This document shows positions 29,336-38,404 of a stretch of 64,000 nucleotides of DNA, piece after piece. How positions within the stretch are numbered: the first letter of the stretch is position 1; the number at the start of each line of letters is the position of its first letter. The notes under the pieces were generated by a model. The model searched no databases, had not been told where the DNA came from, and worked only from the letters and a program-made list of their open reading frames with translations. Position numbers and translations under genes: made by a program. Origin of the DNA: Phymatolithon calcareum. Lineage: Eukaryota; Rhodophyta; Florideophyceae; Hapalidiales. The stretch is taken from assembly GCA_977006965.1 (NCBI GenBank), contig OZ345353.1:2108001-2172000 (forward strand), given 5' to 3'.

Positions 29336-29374
29336 AGTTTTTCTCACTAGAGCCACCCCCTAGTGAGAAAAACT
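29336..29374. other. Perfect 15-bp hairpin
   Basis: Arms AGTTTTTCTCACTAG (29336-29350) and CTAGTGAGAAAAACT (29360-29374) are exact complements with a 9-nt loop. Role unknown; it could be a decayed TIR pair or an RNA 3'-end structure. Confidence 0.6.
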
Positions 29375-30586
29375 TGGTACAGTCCCAGAACGAGATTTAT
29401 AGTGAATTGGGGACAGCTTGCACTCCGCTCTCTGAAACTTGTTCCTTCCACGCTCATGTATCTCCATCCCATTCAATCTCCCTTTCCATTTTGATCAACC
29501 CGCTCTCCGACATGGGCAGTAGTCAAAGCTGCTAGGATTTAGCCTGTGTTTCCACCCATGGCTATTGCATGCTATTGCCTCATAAGCGCCCCCTTTCTCT
29601 CTTATCGTTCGGCACGAGCGCGGCACAGGATCTGAGAGCTGACCCAATGCATTGATGACGAAGATGGTGACAGTAATGATGATGGCGTATTCATGCGTGA
29701 GCGTGAAAACGAGAACAATTCGTCCCGAGAGATACAGCAGACTCTCCCGCGTCCCTTGCTGCATCGACGGTAATCCGGAATGCGAAGAGAAACTAGCGAT
29801 GGTGGAGATTTGACAAGTCTTCTCAAGTAAAAGATAGTTCAAGATCAAAGCCGGCGAGAAAGGGAGCGCAAGGATCGTGCCGAACAGCAAGAGGAACAGC
29901 GGAAGGAGCGTGCAGAGCAGTGAGAGGAATAGCGGAAAGAACGTGCAGAACAGAAAGCGGAGGAGAGAGCGAGGCGTGAGCGGGAGGATAAGAGGCATGA
30001 TCAATTAATGCAAATGATGATAGTTTTCCTGAACAAGAAAAATTGAGCGTTGAAGCTCTTGGTTTCAATCCTATTTTACTAATGTCATGCGATAGTCTAA
30101 TTGTAGAATGAATAAACCGATGCTCAAGTCATGGTTTCTCTTGAAAAAAGAACATCTAAATCGACGCTCAGCCGCTGCACACACTCCCACCACGCATACT
30201 ATTGGATATGCTCTCGACTGTGACGATTAAGCACGCCAGTACAGTAGCTGTTGTTAGGGAGAAGATCCAAATTCTAAGTCTTTGGTGTCGACTCTGAATT
30301 TTGTCGCGTATTCGTTCGGTCATCTCCCAGTAACCAAACATCGGTTTAGTACCAATGACGCGCGCAAATTTGCGTTTCAGATCACGCAGGGGTTAAAAAG
30401 CACAAGAATCAGTCACGCTCTCCCCAAATATGTCGCGTCTTATTTTGTGTTTCAGGAAGTCCCCAGTACCATAGTTGCAGTGGAAAGTAATAAGAGGCGG
30501 ACAAAAGCAAAGCGTATGACATCCGAACTTTGTAGGAACACGCCGGCGCGCTTTGTTTGAAACTACGGACTCGGATCAAAAAATAA
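29375..30586 (+). other. Decayed TE-like region with charged coiled-coil remnant
   Basis: No intact gene. Reading plus-strand from about 29850 to 30045 gives a Glu/Arg/Gln-rich coiled-coil-like tail with repeated RKERAEQ units interrupted by two stop codons, ending MIVFLNKKN. Such tails are common at the end of Myb/SANT-type proteins of transposons; this is inference. The other frames look random. Confidence 0.35.
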
Positions 30587-30679
30587 GGGGAAATTGGTAA
30601 AATGACAACGTACTTTGCCGTATTTGGTAAAATGATCCGCGAGCACGAGTGTTGTTATGAGCTTGGTTCGGACTGCTGG
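30587..30679 (+). repeat. MULE-like end fragment interrupted by copia element
   Basis: GGGGAAATTGGTAAAATGAC... resembles the sequence at 37405 (GAGGAAATTACTAAAATGAC) and the MULE termini at 23536 and 62778. It also shares GTG-TTGTTATGA further in. The left LTR begins at the next base, so the copia element may have inserted just inside an old MULE end. Confidence 0.4.
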
Positions 30680-30968
30680 TGTTAAGGATTGCATGCTATG
30701 ATACCCTTTCGTGTTCATTGGAATCATATGGCTTTCATGTTCACCCATTGCGGTGCCCCATCGCTTCATTCCGCTAATAGGGGTAGAATATTTCGTAGCT
30801 ATCAGATAACATTTCTATGTACTGACTGGACTGATACGCATTTCCTACATAAGCCACTGTTACCATCGTTGCTCACTGGATTATCCAGAGACAACGATTA
30901 CTGAGATCTAGTACCGACCAGATGAATTAAACCTGTTCTACTCAATCTCTCATTCTAACACGGAACCA
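30680..30968 (+). repeat. Left LTR of copia 1
   Basis: 289 bp, TG...CA termini, close direct match to 35155-35455. Confidence 0.92.
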
Positions 30969-31070
30969 AAAAAGCTACCTGATACGACAATTCAGTCTGT
31001 TGACGGAGTTGCTGAAATTGTGAATGGTATTCACAAACGTGATCCTCTTGCTGTTGTTAGCGAGGTTTAT

Positions 31071-31568
31071 CAAGATTTTTTAGACCTTCTGAACATGAAG
31101 AGAGGTCTAACTGAAGGATTTAAAAACTTTGAGTCTCGATTTTAGGCTCAGGTATCCAAGGTTAATTCTAATTCAAATTTGTCCAAGTTACCGAATACTC
31201 TTGCAGCCTTTATGCTACTAGAAAACTCAAATGTTGACGGAAGCCAGAGAATTTCAGTTCTTGCTGCTTCTGCTCCAGGAGGTACTGAAATTACGGCATC
31301 GTCGACTACTGATGATTTTTTGGAATCCGTTTCCTATTCTTCTATTGCTTCTGTATTGAGGCAGTGTGAAAAAGCGAACTCTTCAGATACTCTGACTCCG
31401 CGCTCTATACAAGCAATCTATTCTTCCAATACTTCCTCGAGCTCAGTCTCTGAAGGAAATGGCAGGCGAACTCTGACGCCTGAACAGCTTGCCGCTTTGA
31501 AGGCAAAAATCAAATGCCGAACATTCTATAAGTATGAACACTGGCACTCTGATCACAACGAAGACTGA
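31071..31568 (+). pseudogene. copia 1 gag remnant
   Basis: Short gag-like region. After a broken N-terminal part (LLNMKRGLTEGFKNFESRF then a stop), the frame 31179-31568 encodes a Ser/Thr-rich segment ending CRTFYKYEHWHSDHNED. This looks like a nucleocapsid zinc knuckle whose second Cys and other ligands have changed. Nucleic-acid packaging function is therefore lost. Confidence 0.7.
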
Positions 31569-31720
31569 AGTCTAAAACCTGGGGTTATTTATAAAGATTC
31601 CAAGGAAACTACTTCTGCACGCAACAAACCTGCCAGTTCTGCACTAAAAAGGACTGTCACATTTCACATGGCCAACCTTGCCGGAAATGGAGCATTTCTC
31701 CTGATTTTATTCGGCCTCTC

Positions 31721-32446
31721 TTGGATGATGGAGCACTGTACAGTGAACTCGGTGTGGAAGAATTCAAAATATTTCAGCCACTTCTGTTACCATACTGGTC
31801 TGGTCATTACGATCCACTACTAGAATGTATTACCGACCGTCCATTTTGGCAGTATAGTGCCGGACAGCACTCTAGTGCCGTACGCCAAATCATCGGCTCA
31901 GTTATGCTAACTGCCTTTACCGATGAGGGATCACCTGTCAATATCCGCCGCCTCATTATTGAAGGATCTTGGCAATGGATAATTGGAATAAATGTTACTA
32001 AGTATTGTGACATACTACACATTGGCAAAAATGCCCTAAGTTTACCATCCGATGACACTGAAACTGGGCTTCATGGATCAATAACACTTGTGAATTATGG
32101 CTATCACAGCTATGTCCCTCAGGGAATATTATACAAGGATGAAAACCCCAAGAGCTCTGCCAATATGTCTGCTCTCTTCTGTGATACTGCAACCTTTTCA
32201 AGCTCCGAGACTCCACGTTCGTGGACCGAGATGAAGGCCATTGTGAAGAAGGTTCACCGTCATGTATGTGGTCATTCATCATACTCGGACATCAAAACAC
32301 TCCTCCAGCGTAATAATCTCTGGAATTATGATGTGGAAAAGTTTTTATGTCACTTGCTTGAGACATATAACAGCTGCAAAACTACAGCTGTGCCGAAAAA
32401 AGCTAGGAAAGTATCACTGAGCTCTATGTCAAGACAGTTTAACTAA
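31721..32446 (+). pseudogene. copia 1 protease and integrase zinc-binding remnant
   Basis: 241-codon frame. The first part spans the aspartic-protease region of copia polyproteins (SAVRQIIGSVMLTAFTDEGSP...GINVTKYCDILHIG). The C-terminal part has the integrase HHCC zinc module, with His residues in KKVHRHVCGH and the Cys pair in FLCHLLETYNSC. It ends in a stop in front of the integrase core, which continues in another frame. Confidence 0.75.
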
Positions 32447-32460
32447 GTTGTCTGTATGCA

Positions 32461-33008
32461 TTGATCATTTTTTTCTTTGATGGTTTTCGAATCTTTCATG
32501 CTACGGATTCCGTATCCCGCTATTCTGCTGGTACCATCGTTCCGGATATGACCATGGACTCTGCAATAATCGCTTTTAACTCCCAATGGATATCTCAATT
32601 TTGGGCACTTGATACTGTGCTCTTTGACCCAGCCTTCAAGAATAATATTTTTGAGGATTACTTGAAGAAAAGCTCTATTGAGCCGCTTCCTATACCCCCA
32701 AGGAGACACAACAAGAACGTCATTGAATCTAAACATAGGGTGGTACGAAAGACCTCTATGGCAACGATATTATGTCTTCACATGAGCTCGCTAAGGGCTA
32801 TACGAGACCAGTCTCATCAGGAAATATCCCGTATCCAATTCCGTCGGATGTCATTGATGCTCATAATGCTTTACTCGCGAAGAGGAAGCTCACAATGATT
32901 TTACGTTCCAAATCTACTCAGGACATTAAGGTCTCAGTTGGCGACCTTGTCGAGGTTTATATCAGGCAGCTAAGCGGGGTAAGTGGTCCTCACCGAAGCC
33001 TATATTGA
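32461..33008 (+). pseudogene. copia 1 integrase core remnant
   Basis: rve-type DDE integrase core in two broken frames. FRIFHATDSVSRYSAG follows the first catalytic Asp region, TVLFDPAFKN carries the second Asp, and NKNVIESKHR the catalytic Glu. The frame then shifts at about 32760-32770. The continuation 32772-33008 covers the GYTRPVSSGNI segment and an SH3-like integrase C-terminal domain (VSVGDLVEVYI). Confidence 0.8.
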
Positions 33009-33532
33009 GCTATGATAACAACTCCCGAACTATTACTGTCCCGGGGTCAAATGGAAAAACAATTGAGGATGTTCGTCACCCTGTTCAGCACGATACATTT
33101 GCTTCTAAAGTTCAAGAGTCCATCAACATTCTGGACGACTCTGTACAAGGTGCAATTGATGATCTCTTGAGTTCTCAGCCTAAGGCCTGGGACATGGAGG
33201 TACCATCTGCTACAATGCAGAAAGCTTTTAATGCGGATACACCCCTTGATGAACTAACAATTAACAGCATTGATGCCACCAAGAATCCAAACATTGGTGA
33301 TAATATCGAAATGTTTTGGCCACAGGACAACCCGTATTTTCCAGGAACGGTTGTAAGGCACAATTCAAATGATGGCACTTATCAAATCGATTATCATGAT
33401 GGTGTTCATGAAGTGCTGAATATGGAGAAGGAAAATTGGCGCATTGTACCGTCTGCTATCTCCGGAAATGAAATTCAACTCATTCCTGGCGTTGAACTAT
33501 CACGTATAGAAGAGACCGCGATCACGCAATAA
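33005..33532 (+). pseudogene. copia 1 Tudor-like segment between integrase and RT
   Basis: 175-codon frame continuing the polyprotein. After the end of the SH3-like region it holds a compact segment at about residues 97-145 (GDNIEMFWPQDNPYFPGTVV...DGTYQIDYHDGVHEVLNME...WRI). Its pattern, with W-x-x-D at the start, a PGTV turn and Y-x-I-D-Y-H-D-G, matches Tudor/agenet-type small beta barrels that bind modified histone tails. It ends in TAA, and more stops follow before the reverse transcriptase. Confidence 0.65.
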
Positions 33533-33631
33533 TTCAAGAAATTCCAGCACAAAGAGATTTTGTTGCACCATGCTCAATCGCTACCCTGATTTGTTATACA
33601 AAATTCTTACTCGAAATAAGAGTCTTCGTTT

Positions 33632-34600
33632 ATGAAAACCGTTCGTGAGAAGCACATATCTCAGGTTCCCGAAGGCGCCAATGTTACATCGATTCATGTT
33701 CTTTATAAGGTGAAACGGCTTGATGATGGTATGCTCATCGTTAAGGCACGAATTGCCCCTCATGGGGACAGAGATAAGGAGAATGACAACCTCAAGACGG
33801 ACTCATCAACATGTCCACCTGTTGGCATACAAATGCTTCTCTCCTTATGTACCATTTTTAAATGGTCACTAGCGAAGGTTGATGTCAAGTCGGCGTTCTT
33901 ACAAACCGGAGATGCCATGCGAGATGTTTATGTGGTACCTTCCCGTGAGTCCTCTGATCTCTCAAAATACTGGCTTCTACTTACTGCAGCCTTCGGACTC
34001 GTTAATGCGAACGCTAAATGGCAGGAACACAGAGACCAGTTCCTGAAAAGTATGAGCTTGCTTAAACTCATCTTTGTTCAACAGCTTTTCTACGCCTGTG
34101 AGGACGGCCGCCTTCAACTACTGGCCGTGAAAATTGTTCACGATATTCTTCTGGCAGGACCAATGCCGATTTTGCAGTCTCTCGTGAATGAAATGGCAAA
34201 GGTCTATGAACTTGGCACTATTGTTTTTAGCCCCAGAACTTTCAATTTCTATGGGTTGAAGCTTACAATGGATGAAGACACCGGGATTTCTGTGATCGGT
34301 GATGAAAAACTGTTGGCCTTAGAGCCGTACCCGATCGATCGCGGCCGGCCTAGACAGATTGACTCAGATATTTCTGCCGTTGAAGCTTTCTCTTACAGAT
34401 CTCTCAATGGATCTATTGGATTTCTAGGCATTTCTGCGAACCCGTTCTGCTCGTTTGCATCCAGATACCTGCAGCACCGACGTTCAAATCCAAATGTAAG
34501 TGATCTCATATGTCAGATCAATATGTTCCGATCCTTGACTAAGTTGGGAAGTGCGATTACGTACAAACTTCCTCCGGATGCTGGTGAATACACTCTGTAG
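33632..34600 (+). pseudogene. copia 1 reverse transcriptase (RVT_2) remnant
   Basis: 322-codon frame with copia RT landmarks: KARIAPHGDRDKE, LAKVDVKSAFLQTG (first catalytic Asp), AAFGLVNANAKW and FYGLKLTMDED. The catalytic YVDD-type box reads IVHD, so the first Asp of the pair is His and the enzyme should be dead. The frame ends at 34600, just before the RNase H part. Confidence 0.88.
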
Positions 34601-35119
34601 ATTCTTCTCTTCAGTGATGCTAGCCGAAACACCGATCATGGCCAGCTTGGGTTCATTGCTGGATTATTGATTAGAGAACTCAAGGATGGATCTATTTTTC
34701 ACTCTCTTTCTTGGGATTCTCAGAAGTCTAAAAGACCTGTTAAGTAAATTGGCTCTGCAGAAACCTTAGCCGCAGGGTCGTCCATCGATCAAGGAAAGCT
34801 ACTTGTTCTGGCTATGGAAGCTTTACTCAATGTTAAGGTGGACCTTCTGATCGTTGTCGACTCCAAGGATCTTTCTGATATCCTATCAAAGTGTCGAACT
34901 GCAACCGACAAGTCAATTCGAGCGGATGTGAGTGTTATTCGATACGAGTCTGAAACTAAGAAGGTATCCAAAAGGATATGGATTCCCGGCAAAGCAAATC
35001 TGGCCGATCCACTCACTAAGCCTAACAGTCCTCTGTGTAATACGTTGCAACTCTTGATGTTCTTCGGAGAGCTGCCAATCGACTTTGTTGACGCTGAGAT
35101 CCGCGACTCCGACCAGTAA
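34601..35119 (+). pseudogene. copia 1 RNase H remnant
   Basis: Continues with LFSDASRNTDHGQLGF (catalytic Asp region), an in-frame TAA near 34745, GSAETLAAGSS and then the frame 34814-35119 with VVDSKDLSDILSK and WIPGKANLADPLTK, the typical copia RNase H C-terminus. It ends 35 bp before the right LTR. Confidence 0.85.
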
Positions 35120-35154
35120 TTGGGATAACTTCATTTAGGAAGAAAGCGGGCGAG

Positions 35155-35455
35155 TGTTAAGGGTTGCATGCTATGATACCCTTTCGTGTTCACTGGAATC
35201 ATATGGCTTTCATGATCACCCATTGCAGTGCCCCATCACTGCATTCCTCTATTAGGGGTAGCATATTTCGCGGCTATCAGATAACATTTCTATGTACTGA
35301 CTGTACTGATACGCATTTCCTACATAAGCCACTGTTACCATCGTTGCTCACTGGATTAGCCAGAGACAACGGTTACTGAGGTCTAGTACTGCCCAGATGA
35401 ATTAAATCTGTTCTACTCAATCTCTCACTCCTAAGAAGATTCTAAAACGGAACCA
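35155..35455 (+). repeat. Right LTR of copia 1
   Basis: 301 bp. Relative to the left LTR it has a 12-bp insertion near its 3' end and scattered substitutions. Confidence 0.9.
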
Positions 35456-36705
35456 AATCTTCTATTGTTAGAGGGAACTTCTTGACAATTCGATTTTTGC
35501 GTCCGCACTATGAGAACGCGGCATAGGTTTGGCGTGGTTGATGTGTTCATCTATGGGACACGTTTTCTCATAACGATTTTTAGTTTTCGAAAGTCGAATT
35601 GCTTTTCAACCAAACGTTTCGTGAATTTTCAAGTTTTGCTCAAATGTGTGCGAAAACATCTGAAACGAGTTTGCAAATCAACTCTGCACGTAAAATCAGC
35701 CACTGAAAACCTATGCTGCGTCCTCGTAACCAGTCCACGAAATAATCACTGGTAAGAACGACTTTTTTGACTGGGCATATGCCGCGATTTTGATGAATTC
35801 TCAAGAACGCCCCTCTGTTAGCAAACGGCACGAGGTCCACAGAGTAGATCCGTTGAGACCAGAGTTCGCGCGAGTACCACCTTGATATCTCTTCTCGTCT
35901 ACAGTTTATGGTTATGGTTTTATACTAGTCCTTGCCCCCCGGCGCGGGGGAAAGAGCAGGAAAGAGGCAACTAACTAACGCTTTTGATCTCGCTTAAATT
36001 ATGACGAGGTTTCGCCTATGATGATTGAGAAAAGCCGAAAATGGGAATAACTCGATTAAGGTGCGACTGATCACCATTGACGACTCAGGACATGGATCGC
36101 GCTTGTGGGGTTCATTCAGCTCCGGTCTCGATCAGCTCTGCTGCTTGGGTGGATCTATGCCAGCCGCTCGTCACCTTGTTGATGGCGTCGGTCAATTTCT
36201 TGGTCCATTTAGGCTTGAGGGGCACTGTGCGAAGAATGCGCATGTAGGTAAAACCAATTATTCCGTAGCATTCCACAACCAGACTAGGGCGACAAGGGAA
36301 ACTATACAAGAACCAGCAAAAGCGGAGGGTCTGGTGCACATTGCGGTTCAACGAGAGAAGTGAGCGTGTCTACAATACCTGGTCGTCAAAGGGATCTTAT
36401 CTAAAAACAGAACGGAAACAACTACGATTTCCAATTTTTATACGTTTTCCAGTACTTACGAACCATAAAGCCACTCAACGGCATTGTAGAAACGCCTTTT
36501 TCGGTACACCGCAACAAATTCCTGCAAAAAACTCCAAAATGGATTGACCTTTCATCACCGAAATTCAGACATGACTTCATCTCTCTCCATTCATGCTGCA
36601 ATCAAAGGTTACACTTTTGCAGTCCTAAAGAGCACAGAGTCAGATTTCTGCGTATTTAGTTTCGTTTATTAAGGTGCCCGGTACCCCATGGCGCAAGATA
36701 AGGCA
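35456..36705. other. No gene recognised
   Basis: 1.25 kb of mixed composition with short frames on both strands (the longest about 110 codons at 36025-36363) and no recognisable family. A GC-rich palindrome, CCCCCCGGCGCGGGGG, lies near 35935. Confidence 0.45.
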
Positions 36706-36763
36706 GGGCTTGGTGACGAAATGGAGTAAATCTTCAGATTTAATCCACTTCGTCACCGAGCCC
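36706..36763. other. Near-perfect 28-bp hairpin with 2-nt loop
   Basis: Arms 36706-36733 and 36736-36763 pair at 25 of 28 positions (outer part GGGCTTGGTGACGAA against TTCGTCACCGAGCCC; inner part AAATCT/AGATTT) around the dinucleotide TC. A long perfect foldback this tight is typical of a palindromic TE fragment or a long-hairpin RNA gene. Confidence 0.75.
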
Positions 36764-36874
36764 GTGCGTGCCCCTCTCTATTAATCTAGATTTTTCTAAA
36801 CTCATGTCTCGTGATTTTTCTGCAAGCCTACAATCTAGCTTTTCCTACACTCACGTTTCGTGGGGTGAACGTAT

Positions 36875-37135
36875 TCTTTAGCTTTAATTAAACGCTTCAC
36901 GCCAATTACCAATTTCGATTACTTATTTTGATACGATACGATACAGTATCGAAATTGGAGTAGAGTGCCTACTTAAAGGTAAAGAATATGCTCACGATGC
37001 ATTTCTAGACATACGATAGGTGAGGAATAACTCAAATTCCTCGTGGTATACGATGGATGCAGTCAACCGTTTCTCCTGGAAAGCAGTATTATACGATCCA
37101 GGCGTGGCTATCATTCCGCAACAAACTGTGGTATA
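36875..37135 (+). repeat. Repeat A, copy 1 (diverged)
   Basis: Diverged version of the sequence at 37150-37410, sharing TTTAGCTTTAAT, a GAGGAATAACTCAAA block, ATGGATGCAGTCA and ACGATCCAG in the same order. It contains an internal inverted repeat (CCAATTTCGAT / ATCGAAATTGG). Confidence 0.6.
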
Positions 37136-37149
37136 GCTGTGTCCCCTAA

Positions 37150-37410
37150 TTGCTTCTCAGTATCGTGTATTCTCCTACTTGTTTAGCTTTAATGAGGTAC
37201 TCTACGACATTTGCAATACCTATTTCGATGCATGTCGAGAAAGAGGCGAGGAACGACTCAAACGTTTTAGAATTTGAGTCGTGCTCGTGATATGTAATGG
37301 ATGCAGTCAGCCGCTTCCCCTAACAAGCAGTTGTAATACGAACCAGCGGTCGCTAATTTGGAACAGTTCCCTCGACCACCGAGGAAAATTTTGCATAAGA
37401 AATAGAGGAA
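37150..37410 (+). repeat. Repeat A, copy 2
   Basis: About 260 bp clearly matching 56325-56580 (shared blocks GGCGAGGAACGACTCAAA, GATGCAGTCAGCCGCTTCCC, CAGCGGTCGCTA) and more distantly 36875-37135. No coding frame. It ends at a MULE-like terminus (37405). Confidence 0.75.
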
Positions 37411-37440
37411 ATTACTAAAATGACCACGAAGCACCCGTGG
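37405..37440 (+). repeat. MULE-like terminal sequence
   Basis: GAGGAAATTACTAAAATGAC resembles the TIR starts of the MULEs at 23536 and 62778 (GAGGAAATTCACTACATGGC) and points rightward toward the peptidase-like pseudogene. No inverted partner was found to the right. Confidence 0.45.
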
Positions 37441-37559
37441 TGTTATGACAATGTGTGTCAGCATTGGCAAGTGGGGCAGCTGCTTTTAGCCGGGTCAGAA
37501 AGAAACTTTATCTATTTACGAAATAAAATCTAAGAGGGCCGTTAGGGCTAGACAAAATC

Positions 37560-38317
37560 TTGACAAGACTGCTTTTTATGCCATGGTTTGTTACATACTG
37601 TATCCCGCACGTGACGGGCATTTGCTCGGTGAACGCGCTACGTCATGGATACGAAAGACACATGGAGACTCTTGGTTGGATAAGCCCATTTTTGAATGAA
37701 AAAATAGCTGTGAAACGCGATTTTGTGCTGAAAAAAATTGCAAAGCTCTATACGTTAAGTGCACCACGGGTGGACAAAGCTGACTTTAGAATACGCCAAG
37801 ATTCGAAGAGTATCCGGTATATTATCGGACGGGCGGTGATACAACGTGCGTTTTGGCGGCAGTGCTGAACGGAATCAAGGAGCTGGGACGACCAGATGAT
37901 GCCCGTGAAGTGATGCGGAATGTGGTTCAAGGACGAGTGGACGAACCACGCGTGAGAGGTCTAGCAGACCTATCCAAATGATTTTCGGACGCAGTGGGAA
38001 GGTATGCGCTAGTACGTGGGCCTGGACTTGGGGATCCAACTCCGAATTGGCCCATGCAGCAAAATAGCGGGATATACCTCATTACCTTGCGTGGCACGGG
38101 ATTTGAGAACCACATGGTGGTTATTGATGCCAACAGGAAACTTATTATCGACGGCATGGAGCGCTGTGCCTTGAAGCTTAGTCCTCAGGCGTTGATGGCA
38201 TGTCTCGGAGACGGCGTCAGGTTCGATTACATCGAAGAGGTGCGGATGATTCCGATGGTTACAGGGAAGCGGAACAGGCCCCGGAATCGGAAGAAGAAGA
38301 AGAGAGGCTCGGACTAG
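37560..38317 (+). pseudogene. Broken cysteine-peptidase-like gene (C39/papain-like layout)
   Basis: Two frames plus an in-frame stop. From about 37814 the frame reads EEYPVYYRTGGDTTCVLAAV, with Cys followed by a helix as in papain-fold peptidases. It runs to an in-frame TGA at 37979-37981 and continues in the same frame to 38317. A His-Asp pair (ENHMVVIDANRKLIIDGME) follows about 80 residues later, and a Lys/Arg-rich tail (NRKKKKRG) ends it. Upstream, 37560-37813 is open in another frame (HGYERHMETLGWISPFLNEK). The Cys ... His-x5-Asp order suggests a papain-like or C39-like fold, but this is motif reading only. It lies just inside a MULE-like end. Confidence 0.4.
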
Positions 38318-38404
38318 GTGGGGGAGATTTGAGCATGAGGTAGTTGTACGAATGCGTTTGGTTGATTATGAATCGTGAATAGTGATAACGAGTTTAGCAG
38401 AGAT

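Larger units (their letters stand above)
30680..35455 (+). mobile_element. Ty1/copia LTR retrotransposon 1, degenerate but with both LTRs
   Basis: Full-length 4.8-kb element. LTRs at 30680-30968 and 35155-35455 begin TGTTAAGG and end GGAACCA; they differ at many positions and by a 12-bp insertion in the right LTR, so the insertion is old. A purine-rich tract (AGGAAGAAAGCGGGCGAG) precedes the right LTR. Order gag, protease/integrase, SH3- and Tudor-like segments, reverse transcriptase, RNase H identifies copia. Coding sequence is split over all three frames with several stops. No matching 5-bp TSD was found. Confidence 0.92.

Noticed and set aside
30282-30560. 92-codon ORF upstream of copia 1
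   Set aside because: Begins at a TTG rather than ATG and resembles no family.
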